NCBI GenBank assembly: GCA_030590165.1
Contig: JAUUZA010000001.1
Coordinates: 1-59,552, forward strand
DNA: 59,552 nt
Direction of reading: 5' to 3'
Source: Candidatus Altarchaeota archaeon
Lineage (GTDB): Archaea; SpSt-1190
The number at the start of each line of letters is the position of its first letter. Positions within the stretch are counted from its first letter, which is position 1. Position numbers and translations under genes: made by a program. The notes under the pieces were generated by a model. The model had not been told where the DNA came from and ran no database searches. It saw nothing but the letters and a program-made list of their open reading frames with translations. Below, one piece after another: positions 30,800 to 38,147 of the stretch.

Positions 30800-31357
30800 T
30801 CAAATATACATAGTTGATTTTTTCCTAGACGTATCTAATTTTCCTTCAACATCTTTCTTATCAACTTCATAAGCCATTATTGTTTTTGCAAGATTAATAT
30901 TATCTGACGGTACGACCCTAAAATGATTTTTATCTGAAAAAAAGTAAGCCAAATCCTCTTCAATAACTGAAGCCAAACAATCTGCATACCCACTTAAATT
31001 CTCAAAATACTCCTTTACTTTGTCAACATAAATTCCAAGTTCATTAATAGGTTCTTCAGCTTTCATAAATGCCTCAGTTGATCGTTTGAGCAAGATAAGT
31101 GTTGCTCGTAGGTCTTGATAAATATTATTTCCAAACAATAATTCACCTTCTTTAAATTCAAGGAATTTTGATACTTCACTTTCATATATTGAAGATTCCA
31201 TGCGCTTCAAATCTTCTGCTTGTTGATAAAGTCCTTTTTCAATTAACTCTAATTTTTCAAACAATTCTTCATCTGTAACCTCAAAAAAAGTCTCAAAAAT
31301 TTTTCCAGTTCCATCCCGAACCTCTATTTTTCTTCTCTCTTTTGGTATTTTAACCAT
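30800..31357 (-). CDS. Tandem paralogue 1, helical protein of unknown function
   Basis: The 185-aa coiled-coil-like protein is a close paralogue of the next gene upstream (31491-32048). The most conserved part is LYQQAEDLKRMESSIYESE followed by SKFLEF, nearly identical in both; both end KKSTMYI or EKSTMYI, and both have AEEPI-E-GIYV/I. No membrane span or known motif. The promoter region, with TTTTAAAA at 31387-31394 and a GGTGGG ribosome binding site, is duplicated too. Confidence 0.65.
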   Translation of the reverse strand: MVKIPKERRKIEVRDGTGKIFETFFEVTDEELFEKLELIEKGLYQQAEDLKRMESSIYESEVSKFLEFKEGELLFGNNIYQDLRATLILLKRSTEAFMKAEEPINELGIYVDKVKEYFENLSGYADCLASVIEEDLAYFFSDKNHFRVVPSDNINLAKTIMAYEVDKKDVEGKLDTSRKKSTMYI

Positions 31358-31490
31358 AAGTTCCCACCCATCTCATATGTATTTCTTTTAAAATATTTGT
31401 TTTACTTTCCAATTAAATCAGTTTAAACCAATCTAAAACAGGCATATATAATTAATAAAAATGTTGAAATTTAAATCTAAATTAATATTT

Positions 31491-32048
31491 TCAAATATAC
31501 ATAGTTGATTTTTCCTTAGTGAGCTTTTTTTTATCCTCAAGAATTCCCTTCTCCACTTCAAGCTCCATTACTATTTTTGCCATACTAATACTGTTTGAAG
31601 GTATGGCTCTTAACTGATTTTTATCTGAAATAAAATAAGACATTCCTTCTTCAACAGTTGCTCCCAAATTAAGTGTATACTCATTTAACTTCTTAAAATA
31701 CTTCATTACGTCCTCAATATAAATTCCAAATTCATCAATTGGTTCTTCAGCTTTTAGAAATGCTTCTGTTGCTCGTTTGAATAAATTAAGTGTTGCCTGT
31801 TGGTCTTGATAAACATCATTTCCAGACAATAAATCTTCTTCATTAAATTCAAGAAATTTTGATGCTTCACTTTCATATATTGACGATTCCATGCGTTTCA
31901 AATCTTCTGCTTGTTGATAAAGTTCTTTTTCAACTAACTTTAATCTTTCAGAAAACTCTTCACCTAAAACTTCTGAATAAACTTCAACAAGTTCTCCATC
32001 GTCGTTATGAATTTCAATTTTTTGTTTTTCTTTTAATTTTTTAACCAT
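31491..32048 (-). CDS. Tandem paralogue 2, helical protein of unknown function
   Basis: The 185-aa product is the upstream member of a tandem pair, of the same length as paralogue 1. It reads KIEIHNDDGELVEVYSEV near the start and EPIDEFGIYIEDVMKYF in the middle. The 130-bp spacer between the genes repeats the sequence upstream of this gene (TATTTCTTTTAAAATATTTG in both), so gene and promoter duplicated as a unit. Function is unknown. Confidence 0.65.
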   Translation of the reverse strand: MVKKLKEKQKIEIHNDDGELVEVYSEVLGEEFSERLKLVEKELYQQAEDLKRMESSIYESEASKFLEFNEEDLLSGNDVYQDQQATLNLFKRATEAFLKAEEPIDEFGIYIEDVMKYFKKLNEYTLNLGATVEEGMSYFISDKNQLRAIPSNSISMAKIVMELEVEKGILEDKKKLTKEKSTMYI

Positions 32049-32144
32049 AAGCTCTCACTCATACTATGTCTATTTCTTTTAAAATATTTGTTTTACTTTT
32101 TAATTAACAGCCTTAACTAAGATTTTTGTAATTTTTTTAAGTTC

Positions 32145-32924
32145 TTATCTGAAACCAAGAGACGCATATCCAACAACTGAGGAATTATCTCCAGTTATGT
32201 CTCCTGAAGTATAATAGGTCAAAAGGTCTGATTCCTTTCCTTTCATCGCATACATTAAAGTTGCAATAGTAAAAGCCCCACAGATTGAAGTTTGATTTTT
32301 TTTCACAGTATCTAAAAAATCTTTAGGAGAACTTTTCATTATTTTTTCTAGTAAGAGTGAATCATCTTTCACAGCTTTTTGTCTCGGGACAAAATGACTA
32401 AAATCACTTGTTGCAATTATTGGGACATTCAAGAATCTCAAAGCCTAGCCAACTTCTTTCAATCTCTTGTGTGAAACTTGTGGAATTGTAATCGGTAAAA
32501 AACTAAATTTTTTTTGAGTGAATTGTAAGAAGGGAAGTTGAACTTCAATGCTATGTTCTTTCGGACTATCTACAATTGGCAAACCAAGAAAATCTAATTG
32601 TTCACTAAGTTCTGTTTCAACTTCAACCATACCAAGAGGAGTTTCCCATTTAGAATAAGGATGAAGACTAATATCATTTGTATTCCCATAATGGTCATTA
32701 CCCAAAATTACAAGATGATTTGTTTTTTTGAGTGATTTAAAGAAAGAAGCAGCAGCAAGGCCAGAATATACCAAACCAGCATGGGGAACAATTCCTCCAA
32801 TATAATTACGCCCACCTTCAACTTTTGAAAATAATTCACCCAAGAGTGCGAGTAAATCCTTCTTATCTTGAGGATAAAAACCAGTGGCGTATGAAGGTCT
32901 AATCATAGAATGAGTAAAAGTCAA
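32145..32924 (-). pseudogene. MEMO-family gene interrupted by one in-frame TAG
   Basis: Reading through the TAG at 32445-32447 gives a 259-residue MEMO protein of normal length. The 5' part has RPSYATGFYPQDKKDLLAL, GGIVPHAGLVYSG, VILGNDHYG and SIEVQLPFLQ. The 3' part has IIATSDFSHF, SICGAFTIATLMYA and the C-terminal SSVVGYASLGF. The stop lies at a variable helix position (RLKEVG-stop-ALRFLN), where many relatives have Glu, so GAG to TAG is one substitution. No frameshift or other damage is seen. It may be a fresh nonsense mutation, an assembly error, readthrough, or two polypeptides. The second frame could restart at TTG 32441. Confidence 0.8.
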
Positions 32925-32986
32925 ACTAGAAATGAATATCTAAAAACTTACAAGACAACAAACTTATGTTAAAGAATAAAAAATAA

Positions 32987-33001
32987 TCCAGCAAAGCTGG
33001 A
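32987..33001 (-). terminator. Hairpin terminator after rps2
   Basis: TCCAGC-AAA-GCTGGA forms a perfect 6-bp stem with a 3-base loop, 28 bases after the rps2 stop. On the reverse strand it is followed by TTATTTTTTATTCTTT. It closely resembles the S-layer terminator at 7764-7779. Confidence 0.65.
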
Positions 33002-33028
33002 AAATAAATAAAAGAAAAAAGGAATAAA

Positions 33029-33634
33029 TTATTCCTGCTGTTCCTTTGGCATTTCCCCAATGAAATCTTCCAAAGGCGCTTCGAGGTCCTCATCTGCCTT
33101 CAAATCTCCCCTCTCAAAAAGGGTTTGATTTGTCAAAACATAATAAACCGCCGCAAGTGACCTTCGACCCTTATTATTACAAGGAATAACCAAATCAACA
33201 TTCTCAATAGTATTATTAGTTGAAGCTAAACAAATTACAGGAATACCTGAAGAAATTGCCTCACTAATTGGCTGTCTATCCCCATAAGGGTCACAAGCAA
33301 TCAAGAGTTTAGGTTCAATAAAGTATTCCAAATTTGGATTAGTCATAGTTCCAGGCATAAATCTTCCAAGGAATCTAGTAGCTCCAGTAATCTTCGAAAA
33401 CATTTCTGCTGGCTTTTGACCTTGTTCTTTCGAAGCCACAACCATAACATCTTCAATTGGATACTGATTAATGAATTTAGCAACCGTCTTAATTCTTTCA
33501 AGTGTTTCTTGAACATTTAAGACAGCCAATCCATCCTCACGAACCTTGAAAACAAATTTTTTCATAGATTCTACTTTTCTTTGAGTTCCAATATGAACCC
33601 CATTTTTAACCAATATTTGTCTTGCATTCTTCAT
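33029..33634 (-). CDS. rps2: Small ribosomal subunit protein S2 (uS2)
   Basis: The 201-aa protein reads ILVKNGVHIGTQRKVESMKK, GRFMPGTMTNPNLEYFIEPK, and IPCNNKGRRSLAAVYYVLT, matching archaeal S2 over its full length. It has an AAAGGTGG ribosome binding site about 4-6 bases before the ATG and lies 10 bases after rrp42, so it is co-transcribed with the exosome genes. Its common archaeal neighbours (enolase, RNA polymerase subunits) are absent here. Confidence 0.97.
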   Translation of the reverse strand: MKNARQILVKNGVHIGTQRKVESMKKFVFKVREDGLAVLNVQETLERIKTVAKFINQYPIEDVMVVASKEQGQKPAEMFSKITGATRFLGRFMPGTMTNPNLEYFIEPKLLIACDPYGDRQPISEAISSGIPVICLASTNNTIENVDLVIPCNNKGRRSLAAVYYVLTNQTLFERGDLKADEDLEAPLEDFIGEMPKEQQE

Positions 33635-33644
33635 TATTCCACCT

Positions 33645-34421
33645 TTACTTTTTCTTAAGATACTTCAATAGCTTCTTGCTATGCTTTATAGCCCTTTCTA
33701 GAATGTCATCAAGTTCTTTATCAGATATACCTAAGTCTCCACCCATCTGAAGAGCAACAATATTGCCATCTTTAATTCCAACAGCGAGTCTTGAAACACT
33801 AGCATCTTCTTCATCCTTAGTTGGGTCAACAATAATTTTGTCTCCAACTTTCAAAAAGGTAGAAGCAACTGCTAAACCATTCACTGGAAGAGATTCTTTC
33901 AAATCAGTTCTAATGACTTCGTCATTTTCAAGTCTTGGTAATTTGGCAGTCATAAGAGCAGCCATTGCACCTAAAGTTGCCGCATCAATTAAGTTTCCGT
34001 CGAAGTTCATAGTATAAACATCCACAAAAACCATCCAGACTTTTTCACCAGCTTCAATACAAAGTTTTGAAACCTCAATTATTTTTCCCTCTCTTATAGT
34101 TCTATCAATTACACGAGAGATTTCAATTGCTTTTTCACGTGGTGGTCCTGATTCAAATTCACTACAGCTCATAGGCGATAATTCTAATCCAGTCATCAAA
34201 ACTCCTTTGTCGGGACTATCTGGATATGGTTTACCCAAATTCACTTTTACACCAACAAGAACTTCTGTTTTTCCGAGTTTAACTCTTGCTGAACCTTCAG
34301 CTTTTGAAATTACATTAGTTTCAATTTCAATGTCCCGGAATTCATCAATTTTTCGGCCATCTAATCTCTTGCCGTCCTTTAATAATTCCAATATATTTTT
34401 CAAAGTAACATTGTTCATCAT
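33645..34421 (-). CDS. rrp42: Exosome complex subunit Rrp42
   Basis: The RNase PH-fold protein of 258 aa begins DGKRLDGRKIDEFRDIEIET and has FESGPPREKAIEISRVID and DAATLGAMAALMTAKLP. It lacks the catalytic Arg/Asp set of Rrp41 and forms the inactive half of the archaeal exosome hexamer ring. It overlaps rrp41 by 4 bases. Confidence 0.97.
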   Translation of the reverse strand: MMNNVTLKNILELLKDGKRLDGRKIDEFRDIEIETNVISKAEGSARVKLGKTEVLVGVKVNLGKPYPDSPDKGVLMTGLELSPMSCSEFESGPPREKAIEISRVIDRTIREGKIIEVSKLCIEAGEKVWMVFVDVYTMNFDGNLIDAATLGAMAALMTAKLPRLENDEVIRTDLKESLPVNGLAVASTFLKVGDKIIVDPTKDEEDASVSRLAVGIKDGNIVALQMGGDLGISDKELDDILERAIKHSKKLLKYLKKK

Positions 34422-35161
34422 TTTGACACCTCAAATTTATCTTTAAGAGCCTTGATTTGAGCCTTGTAAACAACATCAATTGCCTTGTCTGCCATCTTCT
34501 TACCCTTATCAAACTCTTCTTTCGTCATATCTCCATCCATTTGAAGAAGTACTACATCTCCAGTTGCTGGAGCTCTTGCATAAGCAACATCAGCCATACC
34601 CCACTGGTCTTCTGGTTTGTCTACATCAATTGCGACATGTCCAACTCCTTTTTCATCATAAATCTTACCAAAGGTAACACCTACAACTAAACTTCGCATT
34701 GGGATTCCAGCAGCAGCAAGTGCTAATGAAGCCGCATTTATTCCAGTAATACGTGTACTGGCATCAGCTTGAGTAACAGAAACAAACAAATCAATTACTG
34801 TCCTTGGGAATTTCTCCAAAAAGACAACACTCCTAAATGCTTCTGCTGTTACTTTACTAATTTCAATTTCACGTCGTCCAGGTCCTGGGCGTTTTCTATC
34901 CTCAACTGAGAAAGAAAACATGTCATACTTTGCACGCAGTAATGCCTTATCAGGAAGAGCAAGTCTTCTTGGGTGCATTACTCTAGGTCCGTGAACTGCT
35001 GCAGTTACCTTTGTTTTACCAAAGATTACTTCAGCTGAACCTTGTGCATTTGGTACTACGTCCATTTTAATTTTCATTTTTCTGTAATCGTCCAAATTTC
35101 TTCCATCAAGTCGTTTACTATTTTTATACAAATATTTTGGTTTAGTTTCCATCTTCTTCAC
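34418..35161 (-). CDS. rrp41: Exosome complex exonuclease Rrp41
   Basis: The 247-aa RNase PH-fold protein contains NSKRLDGRNLDDYRKMKIKM, RRLALPDKALLRAKYDMFSF, GPGRREIEISKVTAEAF and KPEDQWGMADVAYA. It supplies the phosphorolytic 3'-5' active sites of the exosome. It overlaps rrp4 by 20 bases and rrp42 by 4. Confidence 0.97.
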   Translation of the reverse strand: MKKMETKPKYLYKNSKRLDGRNLDDYRKMKIKMDVVPNAQGSAEVIFGKTKVTAAVHGPRVMHPRRLALPDKALLRAKYDMFSFSVEDRKRPGPGRREIEISKVTAEAFRSVVFLEKFPRTVIDLFVSVTQADASTRITGINAASLALAAAGIPMRSLVVGVTFGKIYDEKGVGHVAIDVDKPEDQWGMADVAYARAPATGDVVLLQMDGDMTKEEFDKGKKMADKAIDVVYKAQIKALKDKFEVSK

Positions 35162-35816
35162 CCTCCAAATATTCTTTTATTGAATCAGTTAGTCCTGAAA
35201 GATGTGCATTAGCTTCAATTTTTCTTATTACTTTTTCAGCTAATTCAACATTTCCTCCACTTATTGAAATTTTTCCATTTTGACCAACAAAAATTCTACT
35301 TCCAGTCTTTTCTTTTATCATTTTCACCATACTGGCATTTTTTCCAATAATTCTTGGAATTCTTGAAGGCTCAACATCTAAAAGTTTTCCTTCAGTAATT
35401 TTTCTAAGTCCAGGGCCACGAGCAGTGACAAGCACACTCATATTTTCCTCAACATTTTTTATTTTACAAATCACTACATCCCCAATTGCAAAAACTTTTC
35501 CAAGTTTATCTTTTCTGGGATCCAAAAATCTTTCAGAAGCATCACCAAGCATCATAGTCGCTTCATATGGCGAATTGATGTTGACACTCCAATTATTGTA
35601 TCTAACTTCTTTGATGACTCCAATTACGGGGTCATCCCTTTTTGGCATATATACACCAGATAGCGGAATTACTTTTACAAGTCTATCCCTAATATCTGAT
35701 AGTCCTAACACACTAGCTCTAATTTCTGAGCCACTTCTATGTGTTCCATCTCCTGGGAGATAATCCATGCCTTCGATTATACTTTCTCCTGGAGTTACTA
35801 TTTTTCTATTTTCCAT
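35142..35816 (-). CDS. rrp4: Exosome RNA-binding cap subunit Rrp4
   Basis: The 224-aa protein has an N-terminal domain (RKIVTPGESIIEGMDYLPGD), an S1 domain (IGVIKEVRYNNWSVNINSPY) and a KH domain (PRIIGKNASMVKMIKEKTGS followed by IFVGQNGKISISGG). It forms the RNA entry cap on the Rrp41/42 ring. It lies two bases after the SBDS gene. Confidence 0.96.
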   Translation of the reverse strand: MENRKIVTPGESIIEGMDYLPGDGTHRSGSEIRASVLGLSDIRDRLVKVIPLSGVYMPKRDDPVIGVIKEVRYNNWSVNINSPYEATMMLGDASERFLDPRKDKLGKVFAIGDVVICKIKNVEENMSVLVTARGPGLRKITEGKLLDVEPSRIPRIIGKNASMVKMIKEKTGSRIFVGQNGKISISGGNVELAEKVIRKIEANAHLSGLTDSIKEYLEGEEDGN

Positions 35817-35818
35817 TT

Positions 35819-36508
35819 TTATTCCTCCTTTATCATTACTTCGCCCTTAGTGGCGTCTCCAAGTTCAGTCATTATATCGACCTTTCTTCCACTTGGAATT
35901 TCTATTGTTGCTTGAAGTGAACCATTGGCAAGCCAACTTTCCTTCAAGACTTTTCCTAAACTTTTCACTTTCCCATATAGAGAAGGTGCAAATTTTGCAG
36001 GAACTACTATTCTTAATTTTGTAGTCCCAAACTTAAGTGGCAAAACCAACCTAAGTTCTTTTACTATTCCATTTAATTGTTCAGAAGCTGAGCTTAATTC
36101 AATTTTAACCTTTGCTTCATTAAAAGCCCAAAGAATTCGGTCACGTGTATGTGGTAAATTATTTCTTGGGTCTACTGAATTTTGAACTACGAGTTCAATC
36201 AATTGTAATTTCACTTTTTCTACCATTTTCTTTTTTTGTTCAGTAGTTGGATGAAATTTTCCTTTCTTCAATATTTCTTTAATAATTACTTCCAATTCAA
36301 GAGTTCCAAATGCCTTTTGTAAATCACTTTCACTGGCCGTGTCTGCTCGGTTTGCATTTTTAAAAATTTCAAAAACAGCAAGAGATTCTCGAAGCCTAAT
36401 TTCTTTACCTTCCCTAAATGCTAAAACTGCATCAGGGTCAGCTAAAATCTCAAAATGAATCCCATTCTTATCTATACTAACATTAGACGCATCTTCAATC
36501 TTTACCAT
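35819..36508 (-). CDS. Ribosome maturation protein SBDS (Sdo1)
   Basis: The 229-aa protein shows the three SBDS domains: HFEILADPDAVLAFREGKEI with LRESLAVFEIFKNANRAD, a helical middle QLIELVVQNSVDPRNNLPHT, and a C-terminal ferredoxin-like domain with LVLPLKFGTTKLRIVVPA. It promotes release of anti-association factor eIF6 from the large subunit. Location between proteasome alpha and Rrp4 is the classical archaeal order. Confidence 0.96.
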   Translation of the reverse strand: MVKIEDASNVSIDKNGIHFEILADPDAVLAFREGKEIRLRESLAVFEIFKNANRADTASESDLQKAFGTLELEVIIKEILKKGKFHPTTEQKKKMVEKVKLQLIELVVQNSVDPRNNLPHTRDRILWAFNEAKVKIELSSASEQLNGIVKELRLVLPLKFGTTKLRIVVPAKFAPSLYGKVKSLGKVLKESWLANGSLQATIEIPSGRKVDIMTELGDATKGEVMIKEE

Positions 36509-37211
36509 TTACCATCGCCGCCAATTCCTCACCAACAAGTTTATGGAAACCGTCTTTAGTAATTTGAGTAGCTTCAACGCGCTTCGTTGAGAATTTATCT
36601 TTGAGGACACCCTTCAAAGCTTTCATTCCCAAAGCAAAAGCTTTGTCTAAATTCATATTTGGTAAATATTCTTTATCTAAAATTCTCATTACTTCAACTC
36701 GACCCTCACCTACTGCAGTTGCAGCCCATTCGGTTGGTGTTCCACTTGGGTCAATTTCATAAATTCGTGGTTCAGTATCATAACCAGTTAAGAGTACAGT
36801 TACTCCAAAAGGTCTTATCCCTCCGTATTGGGTAAAAATTTGCATATAACTACTCAAATCGTAAACCATCTGTTTCATTGTTGCTGGTTCGTCAAATGAT
36901 AATCTATGACGTTGTGCTTGGAGTCTAGCTTGTTCAATTAATTTTCTTCCATCTGCAACCAATCCAATGGTGGCTGCTCCAATATGATCATCAATTTCAT
37001 ATAATTTTTCTATGCTTCGTGCCATAATTAAACTATGAAGAACTTTTTTATCTGCAATCATTGCAATTCCATTTTTTGCTTTGATTGCTATGACTGTTGC
37101 CCCTCTCTTTACTGCTTCCATAGCATATTGAACCTGAAATAACCTCCCATCAGGACTAAATACTGTAACTCCGCGGTCATACCCCATTCCATCTGGCGCC
37201 ATAATTTGCAT
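36495..37211 (-). CDS. psmA: Proteasome alpha subunit
   Basis: The 238-aa protein begins with YDRGVTVFSPDGRLFQVQYA, the alpha-subunit helix and YDRG loop that bind activator ATPases, then AMEAVKRGATVIAIKAKNG. It forms the outer rings of the 20S proteasome. The start has an AAGGTGA ribosome binding site at about 37218-37224. The TTTAAA box at 37246-37251 gives a leader of about 13 bases. It heads the psmA-sbds-rrp4-rrp41-rrp42-rps2 operon. Confidence 0.97.
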   Translation of the reverse strand: MQIMAPDGMGYDRGVTVFSPDGRLFQVQYAMEAVKRGATVIAIKAKNGIAMIADKKVLHSLIMARSIEKLYEIDDHIGAATIGLVADGRKLIEQARLQAQRHRLSFDEPATMKQMVYDLSSYMQIFTQYGGIRPFGVTVLLTGYDTEPRIYEIDPSGTPTEWAATAVGEGRVEVMRILDKEYLPNMNLDKAFALGMKALKGVLKDKFSTKRVEATQITKDGFHKLVGEELAAMVNGKD

Positions 37212-37245
37212 TCATTTTCACCTTGTCACTTCAAGAATGGGTGTT

Positions 37246-37251
37246 TTTAAA
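37246..37251. promoter_or_regulatory. TATA box shared by psmA and a methyltransferase gene
   Basis: TTTAAA, within TTTTTAAAC, is centred at 37248.5. It is 24.5 bases from GTG 37273 (forward) and predicts a reverse transcription start near 37224, ahead of the psmA ribosome binding site. No other box serves either gene. Confidence 0.5.
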
Positions 37252-37272
37252 CCTACCTCACTATCTGAATCT

Positions 37273-37791
37273 GTGAATTGGATTAATTATTTTCGTAAAT
37301 GGGCAACTAAATATGAAAAGGATGTTGAAGGATACGGATATGACCCAGAAAAGCTCATAAAACCTTTTTTGAAACTCATAGGTATGCGAAAAACGGCATT
37401 AGATGTTGGGTGTGGAACGGGAAAGGGTTTAGAAGTAATTAGTAAATTCTGTGAAAATTTAAGTGGAATTGAACCAGTTGAAAAAATGGCAATTCAATCC
37501 AAACAAAAAGGTTTTCAAATTCTACAAATGAAAGCAAGAAACATAGGAAAATTAAAAATGAAATTTGACTTCATTAGTTTTTTTGCGAGTATTGATTATG
37601 TCAGTATCAAGCAAGTTGTTAAGGGATGTAAACAAATATTGAATGAAGGCGGTTTAATATTTTTAACAATGGAACCAAAAAGTGAAAAACGTATTCTGGA
37701 TTCTTTCTTGAAAAATGATTTTTTTATAATAAAAAAAGAGATTATACACGCATATCGAGGTCAGGAATATGTGTGTGTCCTAATTAAGTAA
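37273..37791 (+). CDS. SAM-dependent methyltransferase (class I)
   Basis: The Rossmann-fold methyltransferase has motif I TALDVGCGTGKGLEVI, an acidic motif II (LSGIEPVEKM) and motif IV-like FDFISFFASIDYV, and ends EYVCVLIK. The longest frame starts at ATG 37237, but the TATA-like box 37246-37251 would then be inside the gene. GTG 37273 lies 24-25 bases from that box and is chosen, giving 172 aa beginning with NWINYFRKW. Substrate is unknown. Confidence 0.75.
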   Translation: MNWINYFRKWATKYEKDVEGYGYDPEKLIKPFLKLIGMRKTALDVGCGTGKGLEVISKFCENLSGIEPVEKMAIQSKQKGFQILQMKARNIGKLKMKFDFISFFASIDYVSIKQVVKGCKQILNEGGLIFLTMEPKSEKRILDSFLKNDFFIIKKEIIHAYRGQEYVCVLIK

Positions 37792-37823
37792 TGGTTATAT
37801 ATGTCCCAAACAAAGCTTAAAAG

Positions 37824-38111
37824 GTGTTTAAGATGGAAGAACGAAGTGTAAATCAAACTTATGGGAAGGCAGTGTACAATGATGAAGGGTTCCTTTTCGG
37901 AAGAGTTCATGATGTGGTTATGGGAAAATATTCAATTCAAGGATGGGTTGTTAGTATTCCACCAGAAAGCGTACTCAAAAAAGCAGTTCCAACAGTGAAA
38001 GCCGTAGTGGTTCCTCACAAAGCAGTGAAAGCAACAGGGGACATAATAATAATAAATTCGCGTTTGGAAGTTCCACGACCTGCTAAGGGTGAAGAGGCCG
38101 AAGCGAGATAA
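37824..38111 (+). CDS. PRC-barrel domain protein
   Basis: The 95-aa protein reads YGKAVYNDEGFLFGRVHDVV, GKYSIQGWVVSIPPES, and VVVPHKAVKATGDIIII, a PRC-barrel. Such small archaeal proteins are linked to RNA processing or cell division (CdpB-like), but no role can be fixed here. GTG 37824 is about 25 bases from TTATATATG (37795-37803), while ATG 37833 follows GGTG by 7 bases; both starts are plausible. A long imperfect hairpin (38110-38139) follows the gene and overlaps the alaS promoter box. Confidence 0.75.
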   Translation: MFKMEERSVNQTYGKAVYNDEGFLFGRVHDVVMGKYSIQGWVVSIPPESVLKKAVPTVKAVVVPHKAVKATGDIIIINSRLEVPRPAKGEEAEAR

Positions 38112-38147
38112 CCTCTTTCTTATTAAAGAATTAGAGGTTTATAGGTT

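Noticed and set aside
32445-32447. Pyrrolysine insertion in MEMO
   Set aside because: No pyl genes are visible, TAG ends other genes here, and MEMO is not a known pyrrolysine protein; kept only as one of several explanations.
38110-38139. Terminator hairpin between the PRC-barrel gene and alaS
   Set aside because: The stem is long, but its loop region is the alaS TATA box TATTAAAG; it could be chance pairing around a promoter, so it is not listed as a terminator.
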